Positions 17,123-23,599 of a stretch of DNA of 64,000 bases are shown here, piece by piece. The number at the start of each line of letters is the position of its first letter. Within the stretch, counting starts at the first letter, position 1. The notes beneath the pieces are model-generated. The model was not told the DNA's origin. It saw only the letters and a program-made list of their open reading frames with translations, and did not search any database. This DNA is from Nocardioides speluncae (lineage in GTDB: Bacteria; Actinomycetota; Actinomycetes; Propionibacteriales; Nocardioidaceae), in the NCBI RefSeq assembly GCF_003121585.1, contig NZ_QEOO01000049.1:62001-126000 (forward strand), written 5' to 3'. The translations under genes and the position numbers were made by a program.

Positions 17123-18298
17123 ATGTGGCCTGCGGTCGGCAGCGAGCCTGCGGTATGGGAACCACGAGCCGATGCCGTGGGGCCGACGCGCGCCGAGCGC
17201 TCCGCGGTCGGGCGGACCTATCAGGCCGCCGTACCCGCCCAGATCGCCGGGCTCGACCCGGTCGTCGCGTCAAGGGTCCTCGCCCAGGCCGAGGAGGCGG
17301 TCGCGGAGATGCGGGCCTTCGACGAGGCCAAGGGTGAGGTCGGGTCGTTCGCCGCGATCCTGCTCCGCAGCGAGTCCGCGTCGTCGTCGCAGATCGAGGA
17401 GCTGACGGCGTCGGCCCGGGCGATCGCTGAGGTGGAGCTGACCGGTACCGGCCGCGGCAACGCATCGGTGATCGCGGCCAACAGCGAGGCGATGCGTGCC
17501 GCCCTCGACCTGGCCGACCGGCTCGACGTCGACGCGATCCTGCGGATGCAGAAGACGCTGCTGGCCGAGGCTGCGCCCCACCTGGTCGGCCTGCGCTGGC
17601 AGCCGGTGTGGATCGGCGGCGCCGGGAGTACGCCGCTCACCGCGGAGTTCGTGCCGCCGGTCTACTCACGCGTGCTGCCGTGCCTGGACGACCTGGTCGC
17701 ATTCATGGTCCGCGACGACCTGCCGGTGCTGGTCCAGGCCGCGATCGCGCACGCCCAGTTCGAGACCATCCACCCGTTCGCCGACGGCAACGGCCGCACC
17801 GGCCGCGCACTCGTGCATGCGCTGCTCCGGGCCAAGGGCGTTACCAACCACATCACGATTCCGGTGTCCGGCGGGCTGCTCCAGGACCGCGACGGCTACC
17901 TGGACGCGCTCGACGCCTACCGGGACGGGTCGGTGGAGCCGATCGTGTCGGCGTTCGCGCTCTCCTCGCTGCGCGGAGTGCAGCATGCCCGGGCGATGTG
18001 GAGCCGCCTGGACGAGATCAAGGCCGGCTGGTCGGGTCGGCTCACGCTCCGGGCCGACTCCGCGGCCTGGCGGCTGCTCGACGAGCTGGTCGCCCATCCG
18101 GTTGTCGACGCGGCCCTTGCTGCCCGGCTGATGGGGGTCGGCGAGACCAACGCCCACCGGCACCTCGCCGTGCTCACCGAGGCGGGGGTGCTGCGAGCCC
18201 GGCAGCACCACAAGCCCCGCCGTACCCTCTGGCGCTCTCCAGAGGTGCTCGCGGTCCTCGACGAGTACGCCGCCGAGGTCACCCGCCGGGTCCGATGA
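17123..18298 (+). CDS. Fic-domain AMPylase with C-terminal winged helix
   Basis: 391 residues. Fic proteins transfer AMP or another phosphate moiety to hydroxyl groups of target proteins. An N-terminal Fic_N-like region (about 1–90) contains SSSQIEEL near 90, matching the inhibitory (S/T)xxxE helix except that the usual G/N after E is E. The catalytic loop HPFADGNGRTGRALVHALL is near 215, all key residues present. The C-terminal part (about 310–385) looks like a winged helix (AARLMGVGETNAHRHLAVLT), as in Fic proteins that bind their own promoter. GAGGGGG precedes ATG 17123. The 17060 palindrome is the natural binding site. No separate antitoxin gene is adjacent. Confidence 0.9.
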   Translation: MWPAVGSEPAVWEPRADAVGPTRAERSAVGRTYQAAVPAQIAGLDPVVASRVLAQAEEAVAEMRAFDEAKGEVGSFAAILLRSESASSSQIEELTASARAIAEVELTGTGRGNASVIAANSEAMRAALDLADRLDVDAILRMQKTLLAEAAPHLVGLRWQPVWIGGAGSTPLTAEFVPPVYSRVLPCLDDLVAFMVRDDLPVLVQAAIAHAQFETIHPFADGNGRTGRALVHALLRAKGVTNHITIPVSGGLLQDRDGYLDALDAYRDGSVEPIVSAFALSSLRGVQHARAMWSRLDEIKAGWSGRLTLRADSAAWRLLDELVAHPVVDAALAARLMGVGETNAHRHLAVLTEAGVLRARQHHKPRRTLWRSPEVLAVLDEYAAEVTRRVR

Positions 18299-18407
18299 CG
18301 AGGAACGGACCGGTGGCCGACGCTGGCACACGGTCGTCCGGGTGGGCGAGCGTCGTCGAGATGGTGCGCGGGCGGCCCGTCGTGCAGCCAGCGGCTGTGG
18401 GTGCGGT

Positions 18408-18551
18408 GCGGGCGGTCCGACCTCGGACGCCTGCGGGCGCGGCGGCGGCGCGTCGCGCGCATGGTCAGCGCTGTTGGTTGCGCGCCGTTGGCGCGCGCCG
18501 CGGCCAAGCGGCTTGACGCAGCCCGCAGGCGTCCAAGGCCGAACCGCCCGC
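18408..18551 (+). repeat. Foldback element unrelated to the main family
   Basis: The 319-base gap 18299–18617 holds no convincing gene. Its main feature is a 30-base inverted repeat: 18408–18437 (begins GCGGGCGGTCCGACC) and 18522–18551, 27 of 30 positions pairing. Inside is a very GC-rich stretch with nested GCGCG palindromes. Size (144 bp) and layout recall the six-copy family, but the core differs and lacks the CGCCTTGC block. Confidence 0.65.
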
Positions 18552-18604
18552 ACGCGCGGGCCGCTCGCCCGCGGCGTCTGGTGAGCAACCACGGGTCTGC
18601 GGGT

Positions 18605-18610
18605 TAGGCT
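18605..18610 (+). promoter_or_regulatory. -10 hexamer of the lipoprotein gene, leaderless start
   Basis: TAGGCT, seven bases before GTG 18618, with no Shine-Dalgarno sequence between. Confidence 0.45.
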
Positions 18611-18617
18611 GCACGCC

Positions 18618-19196
18618 GTGCCGAAGCCCATCTGGATCGCCACTCTGACCGCCGCCGTACTCGTGCTCGGGGGATGTGGGGGCGACGACGATCCCGAGCC
18701 GCGCGCCGAGGAGTCCTCGGAGACGCCGACCGAGTCGGACACGCCGACCCCATCCGACTCGCCGACCACCGACGACACACCCAAGCCCACCAAGAAGACC
18801 AGCAAGACGCCGGAGGAGACGCTGCCCCCGGAGCCGCTGGGGGACTGTCCGATGCTCGGCGACGACGCGGTGACCAAGGTCTTCGGCCGGCCGATGGGCG
18901 TGCTCACCGCCAGCCCAGAGCTGTGCGTGTTCACGCCGACCGAGGGCATGACCGACAGCTCGGTCACCATCAACCTGGGGACGGGTGGCAACGCCGCCGC
19001 GGCGCGGGGCAAGTGCAAGGGCAAGGTCACCGAGGTCGAGGCCGGTGACGACGCGTTCGTCTGCAAGGCCGGGCCGGGCGTGCAGGGCTACGTCTTCAAG
19101 GGCGGCGACAGCGTCGTCCTCGACGTGGTCTTCGACAACGACCAGAAGGCGCTGGCGGCCGCGGCCGAGCTGTTGCCGTCGGTGTTCTTCTCCTAG
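18618..19196 (+). CDS. Secreted lipoprotein of unknown function
   Basis: 192 residues. Signal peptide MPKPIWIATLTAAVLVLGGC with a lipobox ending in GGC, so the mature protein should be lipid-anchored at a cysteine near 20. A disordered Pro/Thr/Asp/Glu/Ser linker runs from about 22 to 72. The folded C-terminal domain has four cysteines (GDCPMLGDD, ELCVFTP, GKCKGK, FVCKAG), a pattern reminiscent of DUF3558 lipoproteins, though I cannot confirm that. The start is GTG. Its stop overlaps the convergent propeller gene by four bases. Confidence 0.8.
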   Translation: MPKPIWIATLTAAVLVLGGCGGDDDPEPRAEESSETPTESDTPTPSDSPTTDDTPKPTKKTSKTPEETLPPEPLGDCPMLGDDAVTKVFGRPMGVLTASPELCVFTPTEGMTDSSVTINLGTGGNAAAARGKCKGKVTEVEAGDDAFVCKAGPGVQGYVFKGGDSVVLDVVFDNDQKALAAAAELLPSVFFS

Positions 19197-20674
19197 TTCC
19201 CGTCGCGCACCCTGACCAGCCCGCCCAGCGTGGCGACGTACGCGCTTCCGGCCGGGTCCAGGTAGATCGCGGCGTAGTGGTTGTTGAACAGCAGGCCGGT
19301 GCCGGCCAGCCGGCTGAACGCGGTGCGACCGGTGCGCAGGTCGATCGCGGTGAGGTACCACGCGTCGACGCCGGCGTGATGTGCTGGCTTGGTGTAGGCG
19401 TACAGCAGCCCCGACGCCGCTGACGCCTTGGGCACCGAGGTCGGTGCGCTGGACCGGTTGGTCCAGGCGACCCGGCACTCGCCGTCCGCGACGTCGACCC
19501 GGGCGATGCCGGGCGCGGTGGTCTTGCCGAGCAGCGTCGACTGCGGGCCGGCGTACCCGTAGTTGTTCTCGACGAACAGCGCGTTGCCGACCGCCACCAT
19601 CGAGTTCTCGGTCGCGCTGGTGCCGGCGTCGAAGACGGCTGCCTGGCAGACCGGCCGGCCGCCGCTGGACCGGCCGCGCTCGAAGACCCGGACATTCATC
19701 CGCGGGTCGGCGTTGTCGGTGATCGCCACCAGGTCGGTGCCGATCAGGGTCGGGGTGGTGCCGGAGCCCTGGGAGAGCTGGCCGGGCTTCTGCCGGCTGC
19801 CGCGGTCGTAGGGCTGGCGCCAGCTGATCGCCGGCGCGCCCGACGGGCCGTCGGCGTCGAAGCGGTACAGCGCGTGGTCGGAGACGACGTACACCCCGCC
19901 GGTGTCGTCGGTCGACAGCGAGTTGACGATGCCCTCGCCGGGCAGCGTGGTCGTCCGCGCGGTGCCGGAGTCCGGGTCGACGTTGCCGACGATGCCGGCC
20001 GAGGTCACGAACCAGATCCGCCCGGCCCAGTCCGGCATCAGCGCGATCAGGCAGTCGTCCTCGGGTACGACGTCGGTCAGGTCGTAGCTGCGGGTCGGGA
20101 CGAGCTCCGGCCCCGGCTGCTCGGCGACGACCCGGATGTGCCGGTCGGTGGTGGCCACCACGGCCCGGTCGGCCTGGTCGAGGTAGAAGTAGGCGCCGCC
20201 GCACAGGTCGGACAGCGGTGAGGACCCGGGCCGGAACTGCCGGGCAGGGAGCCGGTGGCTGGCGAGCTGGTCGAGGGTGTCCGGGTCGATCACCTTCAGC
20301 TCCGGCCCGACCGGGTCGCCGCACAGCGCCACCAGCCGCCCCGCGCGGTCGAAGGTGACAGTCGCGCACTCGGAGATGCCGTACGACGCGGTCCGGACCT
20401 CGGGGTCGCGGCCGAGCGGGCCGGGGCCGGCGTACGCCTTGGTCGCGTACGGGTCGTTGTGCATGTTGCTGGTGCCGTTGGCGGACAGGTGCGGGTGCTG
20501 CGGGACGTCGTAGCTGTCGACGGGCCGCGGCTCGGCGGCGGCGCCCACGAAATGGGGGACCAGCAGCACTCCGGGACCGGGCGGGATCGGCAGCGCACAG
20601 GTCGCGAGCGCGCCGCTGGCCCAGGCGAGGACGGCGGCGACCGTGGCAAGGGTGAAGCCGGCTTTGTAACCCAC
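19193..20674 (-). CDS. Secreted beta-propeller-like protein
   Basis: 493 residues from GTG 20674. The N-terminal MGYKAGFTLATVAAVLAWAS stretch is a signal peptide or anchor. The rest is a run of four-stranded units with recurring phrases (GRLVALCGDPVG, RAVVATTDRHIRVV, GGVYVVSDHALYRFD, DLVAITDNADPR, GNALFVENNYGY, AYVATLGGLVRVRDG) typical of PQQ- or SMP-30-like propellers. No catalytic residues identified; it could be a binding or quinoprotein-like protein. It is divergent from the TetR at 20710 with an operator in the 35-base gap, so that regulator very probably controls it. Confidence 0.7.
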   Translation of the reverse strand: MGYKAGFTLATVAAVLAWASGALATCALPIPPGPGVLLVPHFVGAAAEPRPVDSYDVPQHPHLSANGTSNMHNDPYATKAYAGPGPLGRDPEVRTASYGISECATVTFDRAGRLVALCGDPVGPELKVIDPDTLDQLASHRLPARQFRPGSSPLSDLCGGAYFYLDQADRAVVATTDRHIRVVAEQPGPELVPTRSYDLTDVVPEDDCLIALMPDWAGRIWFVTSAGIVGNVDPDSGTARTTTLPGEGIVNSLSTDDTGGVYVVSDHALYRFDADGPSGAPAISWRQPYDRGSRQKPGQLSQGSGTTPTLIGTDLVAITDNADPRMNVRVFERGRSSGGRPVCQAAVFDAGTSATENSMVAVGNALFVENNYGYAGPQSTLLGKTTAPGIARVDVADGECRVAWTNRSSAPTSVPKASAASGLLYAYTKPAHHAGVDAWYLTAIDLRTGRTAFSRLAGTGLLFNNHYAAIYLDPAGSAYVATLGGLVRVRDGN

Positions 20675-20675
20675 A

Positions 20676-20700
20676 GACTACATGTAGTCGAGCGACTACA
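20676..20700. promoter_or_regulatory. TetR operator GACTACATGTAGTC with extra half-site
   Basis: Perfect 14-base palindrome at 20676–20689 and another GACTACA at 20694–20700. They fill the 35-base gap between the divergent propeller gene (starts 20674) and the TetR gene (starts 20710). The half-site overlaps the TetR -10, which explains autorepression. Confidence 0.75.
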
Positions 20701-20702
20701 CT
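20697..20702 (+). promoter_or_regulatory. -10 hexamer of the second TetR gene, leaderless start
   Basis: TACACT ends seven bases before ATG 20710 and overlaps the GACTACA operator half-site. Confidence 0.45.
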
Positions 20703-20709
20703 CCTGTCA

Positions 20710-21261
20710 ATGACGACGAGTACGACGAGCGAGCGGCCGCACGGGCGCGAGCAGGTGACCGCCGCGATCCATCAGGCCGCGGTCGAGCTGCTGGCCGACC
20801 GCGGGCCGCGCGAGGTGACGGTCCGCCAGATCGCCGAGCGGGCCGGCGTCAACCACGCGCTGGTACACCGCCACTTCGGCAGCAAGCAGGCCCTGGTCCG
20901 GTCGGTGCTCGAGACCGAGTCGGCCGCCGTGGCGGCCGTGGCCGCGCGGCCCGGGGTCGCGCCGGCGGACGTGGTGCGGATCCTCGGTGAGCATCCGGCG
21001 TACTTCCGGATCCTGGCGCGCACCGTCCTCGACGAGCCCGAGCTGCTCGCGGAGCGAATGCCGGTCGCCACCGCCTTCCTCGACCAGCTCGGCGAGCGGA
21101 TCACCGGTGACCAGGAGCGGCGCGCGGCCGCGATCGCGGCGGGGTCGGTGGTGTTCGGCTGGCTGGTGTTCGGGCCGCACCTGATGACCGTCTTCGGCGA
21201 GAGCGACCCGCACCAGGCCGAAGCGGCGATCGCCGAAGTGGTGCGCGCGGTGGTCTCGTGA
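20710..21261 (+). CDS. TetR-family repressor
   Basis: 183 residues. Helix-turn-helix: AIHQAAVELLADRGPREVTV, then IAERAGVNHALVHRHFGSKQ, ending in the usual HFGSK turn of TetR proteins. The C-terminal ligand domain is short and alanine-rich (AAAIAAGSVVFGWLVFGPHL). Divergent from and probably controlling the secreted propeller gene through the palindrome at 20676. A foldback repeat begins six bases after its stop. Confidence 0.9.
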   Translation: MTTSTTSERPHGREQVTAAIHQAAVELLADRGPREVTVRQIAERAGVNHALVHRHFGSKQALVRSVLETESAAVAAVAARPGVAPADVVRILGEHPAYFRILARTVLDEPELLAERMPVATAFLDQLGERITGDQERRAAAIAAGSVVFGWLVFGPHLMTVFGESDPHQAEAAIAEVVRAVVS

Positions 21262-21266
21262 CTAAT

Positions 21267-21423
21267 CCCGGATCCACCGATGGCCGCCTACCGAGCGCCC
21301 CCATGCGGGCGCGCTGGCTGCGTTGGCGAAGACTCGACGGGCCTCCGGCCCGCCTTCGCTCCGCCGCCTTGCCACCACACCCGCCTGGCGACGCTCGCTA
21401 CGGCGCCTATCGGTGGATCCGGG
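21267..21423 (+). repeat. Foldback repeat, copy B
   Basis: 157 bp filling the gap between the TetR stop (21261) and the dehydrogenase start (21438). Perfect 15-base arms CCCGGATCCACCGAT (21267–21281) and its complement (21409–21423), extended inwards by imperfect pairing. Core as in the family: CTGGCTGCGTTGGCG, TCGACGGGCC, CCGGCCCGCC, CTCCGCCGCCTTGCC. The right arm ends two bases before the GAGG that would serve the dehydrogenase start. Reading it as coding would add 60 Arg-rich residues to the dehydrogenase, which I reject. Confidence 0.85.
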
Positions 21424-21437
21424 CTGAGGCGCGGTCG

Positions 21438-22226
21438 GTGCTGATCACCGGTGCCGGCGGCGGGCTCGGCTCCGCTGCGGCCCGTGTCTTCGCCGAACGC
21501 GGCTGGCAGGTCTTCGCCGCCGACCTGGTGCCGCCGGAGCCGGCCCCGAACCAGACCCCGCTGACGCTCGACGTGACCTCGACGGCGAGCGTGTCCGCGG
21601 CCATCGACACCGTCGCCGCCGGCGTACCCGACGGGCTGGGCTGCGTGGTCAACTTCGCCGGGGTGCTCGGCGTCGGGCCGCTGGTGGAGATCGAGGAGGA
21701 CCTGCTCCGACGGGTTCTCGACGTCAACGTCCTCGGCACCTACCGGGTGAACAAGGCGGCCTTCCCGCTGCTCCGCGCCGGTGGTGGCCGGATCCTCAAT
21801 ATCAGCTCGGAGGTCGGCTGGCAGCGGGCGCTGCCGCTCAACGGCCCCTACGCGATGAGCAAGCACGCCATCGAGGCGTACAGCGATGCGCTCCGCCGGG
21901 AGCTGATGTTCGTCGGTGTCCCGGTGGTGGTGATCCAGCCGGGTCCGTTCCGCACCGAGCTGACCGGCGGCGCGGCGAAGGCGCTGAACGCCGCGGTGCG
22001 TCCCGGCTCGCCGTTCGAGGCGCTGACCGCGAGGACGGCCCGGCTCGCCGGCCGTGCCGCCGCCGGGGCCGACCCGGCCGAGCTCACCGAGGTGATCTGG
22101 ACCGCGGCGACCACGGCGCGGCCGCGGCGCCGGTACTCGGTGCGGCCGGACCGCGGGCGGCGGTTCCTGCACCACCTGCCGACGCCGGTCGCCGACGCGA
22201 TGCTGCGCCGTACCCTCGGCGGCTGA
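21438..22226 (+). CDS. Short-chain dehydrogenase/reductase
   Basis: 262 residues from GTG 21438, with GAGG eight bases upstream. Rossmann nucleotide site LITGAGGGLGSAAARVF at the very N-terminus, NFAGVLG (NNAG-type stabilising motif) near 72, catalytic serine in ILNISSEVGW near 120 and catalytic YAMSK near 137, followed by AYSDALRREL. NAD(P)-dependent oxidation or reduction of a carbonyl or alcohol; substrate unknown. The usual length (about 260) and the position of the nucleotide motif favour this start over upstream ATG 21258, which lies inside the TetR gene and would translate the foldback repeat. Confidence 0.88.
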   Translation: MLITGAGGGLGSAAARVFAERGWQVFAADLVPPEPAPNQTPLTLDVTSTASVSAAIDTVAAGVPDGLGCVVNFAGVLGVGPLVEIEEDLLRRVLDVNVLGTYRVNKAAFPLLRAGGGRILNISSEVGWQRALPLNGPYAMSKHAIEAYSDALRRELMFVGVPVVVIQPGPFRTELTGGAAKALNAAVRPGSPFEALTARTARLAGRAAAGADPAELTEVIWTAATTARPRRRYSVRPDRGRRFLHHLPTPVADAMLRRTLGG

Positions 22227-23318
22227 TCAACCAGCGGCGGCGGGTGCGAAGGCCTCGTGGTGCCGGGCGACGGCGGCGGGGTAGTGGGTCTCGATCAGCT
22301 CGTCGACCGCGGTCGGCCAGTCGCGGATGGCGACGTGGTCACGGCCGCGGGAGCCCATCGAGGTCCGCGTGGCGGCGTCGGACGTTAGGGCGGCGACGGC
22401 ACGGCGCAGGCCGCGCTCGTCGGTGGGGTCGTAGAGCAGGCCGGTCTTGTCGTGCCGGACCACGTCGGGCGTGCCGCCGGCGGCCGGCGCGACCACGGGT
22501 ACGCCGCTCGCGGACGCCTCCCGCAGCGCGTGACAGTCGGTCTCGCGCTCGCCAGGGTGCACGAAGACGTCGAAGGTCGCGAACGCGGTCGCCAGCTCGC
22601 CGCCGGAGATGGCGCCGGTGAACTTCGCGCCCGGCAGCTTGCCGCGCAGCCAGGCGCGCTGCGGCCCGTCGCCGATGACCACCAGCCGCACGCCGGGGAC
22701 CTTCGCGACGTCGACCAGGCGGCGTACGCCGTTGCGCTTGTGCAGGCTGCCGACGTACCCGATCACCACCAGCGGGCCGCCGCGCGAGCGCTTGCGCGAC
22801 CACTTGCCGTGCAGCCACTCGTCGCGCAGCTGCGGGCCGAACGCGGTGGCGCTGATCCCGGGAGCCCACAGCGGAGCGGCCACGCCGAGCCCGTCCAGGC
22901 GGGCCTGCATCGAGCGGCAGGTGACCAGGGTCAGGTCGGAGCGGGCGGCGACCTTGCGCAGCCAGTACTCCTCGGTCAGCTCGGCGACCTCGGACTGCTG
23001 CACGACCAGCGCCGGCACTCCCTGCCGGCGGGCGTGCTTGAGCGCCTTGCGGCCGAGCGTGCCGGGGGAGGTGACGTGGACCAGGTCCGGGCCGAACGCC
23101 GCGAGCGCGTCGCGGACCTGTCCGCCGGGCTTGTCGAGCGGCCGGATCCGGGCGACCGTGCTCCGACGGTACGTCGCCAGCCCGGGGCCTGGTGCCACGA
23201 TCATCACCTCGTGGCCGGTGTCGATGAGGCGGTCCACGACGTTCTTGACCGTCGTGGTGGTGCCGTCGGTCGCCGGGTAGAAGGACTCGGTGACGACCGC
23301 GATCTTGTGCGGGGCCAT
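22227..23318 (-). CDS. GT4-family glycosyltransferase
   Basis: 363 residues. The N-terminal Rossmann half starts IAVVTESFYPATDGTTTTVK with the donor-site glycine/threonine loop, followed by GHEVMIVAPGP and LVHVTSPGTLGRKALKHAR. The C-terminal half carries LVVIGYVGSLHKRNGVRRL, RLVVIGDGPQ, the retaining-transferase ETDCHALREASASGVPVVAP (ExxxxxxxE-type site) and GLLYDP. The nearest well-known group is the GDP-mannose-dependent mannosyltransferases of actinobacterial lipoglycan synthesis; donor and acceptor are not proven. ATG 23318 is preceded by GGAG nine bases away, and that sequence is part of the arm of foldback copy C, directly abutting the start codon. Open frame upstream is only the repeat. 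Confidence 0.86.
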   Translation of the reverse strand: MAPHKIAVVTESFYPATDGTTTTVKNVVDRLIDTGHEVMIVAPGPGLATYRRSTVARIRPLDKPGGQVRDALAAFGPDLVHVTSPGTLGRKALKHARRQGVPALVVQQSEVAELTEEYWLRKVAARSDLTLVTCRSMQARLDGLGVAAPLWAPGISATAFGPQLRDEWLHGKWSRKRSRGGPLVVIGYVGSLHKRNGVRRLVDVAKVPGVRLVVIGDGPQRAWLRGKLPGAKFTGAISGGELATAFATFDVFVHPGERETDCHALREASASGVPVVAPAAGGTPDVVRHDKTGLLYDPTDERGLRRAVAALTSDAATRTSMGSRGRDHVAIRDWPTAVDELIETHYPAAVARHHEAFAPAAAG

Positions 23319-23479
23319 AGGGCTTGTCTCCTTATCTCTGGCCTGCTGCGCGCCGCCCGGCACGCACGCTGGCTGCGTTGTCGTCAGTCGCCAGGCCTCC
23401 GGCCTGCCTCCCTCCTCCGCCTTGCCAGCGCACGCGCCGGACGACGCTCGCGACGGCCACAGATAAGGAGACAAGCCCT
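23319..23479 (-). repeat. Foldback repeat, copy C
   Basis: 161 bp with a perfect 19-base inverted repeat: 23319–23337 (AGGGCTTGTCTCCTTATCT) and 23461–23479. Read in the direction of the glycosyltransferase, the second arm contains AAGGAGA and abuts the ATG, so pairing with the first arm would bury the ribosome-binding site. The core is present (GGCTGCGTTGTCG, GGCCTCCGGCC, CCGCCTTGCC), in the opposite orientation relative to its gene compared with the Tad copies. Confidence 0.88.
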
Positions 23480-23586
23480 GTCCCCACCGTGAGGCCGCGG
23501 TAGTGCGCGGTCGCCACGCGGGCGCCAACGCATAACGAACAAGAGGTGAAGTCGTGGTCTGCCGGTGTGGGCTGGGCCGCGGACGT

Positions 23587-23592
23587 TAAGTT
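23587..23592 (+). promoter_or_regulatory. -10 hexamer of the first FG-GAP kinase, leaderless start
   Basis: TAAGTT ends seven bases before ATG 23600; no Shine-Dalgarno sequence between. Confidence 0.45.
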
Positions 23593-23599
23593 GTCCGGC

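Noticed and set aside
18465..20369. 634-residue open frame overlapping the lipoprotein and propeller genes
   Set aside because: Arg/Ala-rich translation; the propeller frame has a signal peptide, repeating strands and a divergent operator.
23319..23528. 70-residue N-terminal extension of the glycosyltransferase
   Set aside because: It translates foldback copy C; the Rossmann opening starts right after ATG 23318, which has a Shine-Dalgarno sequence.
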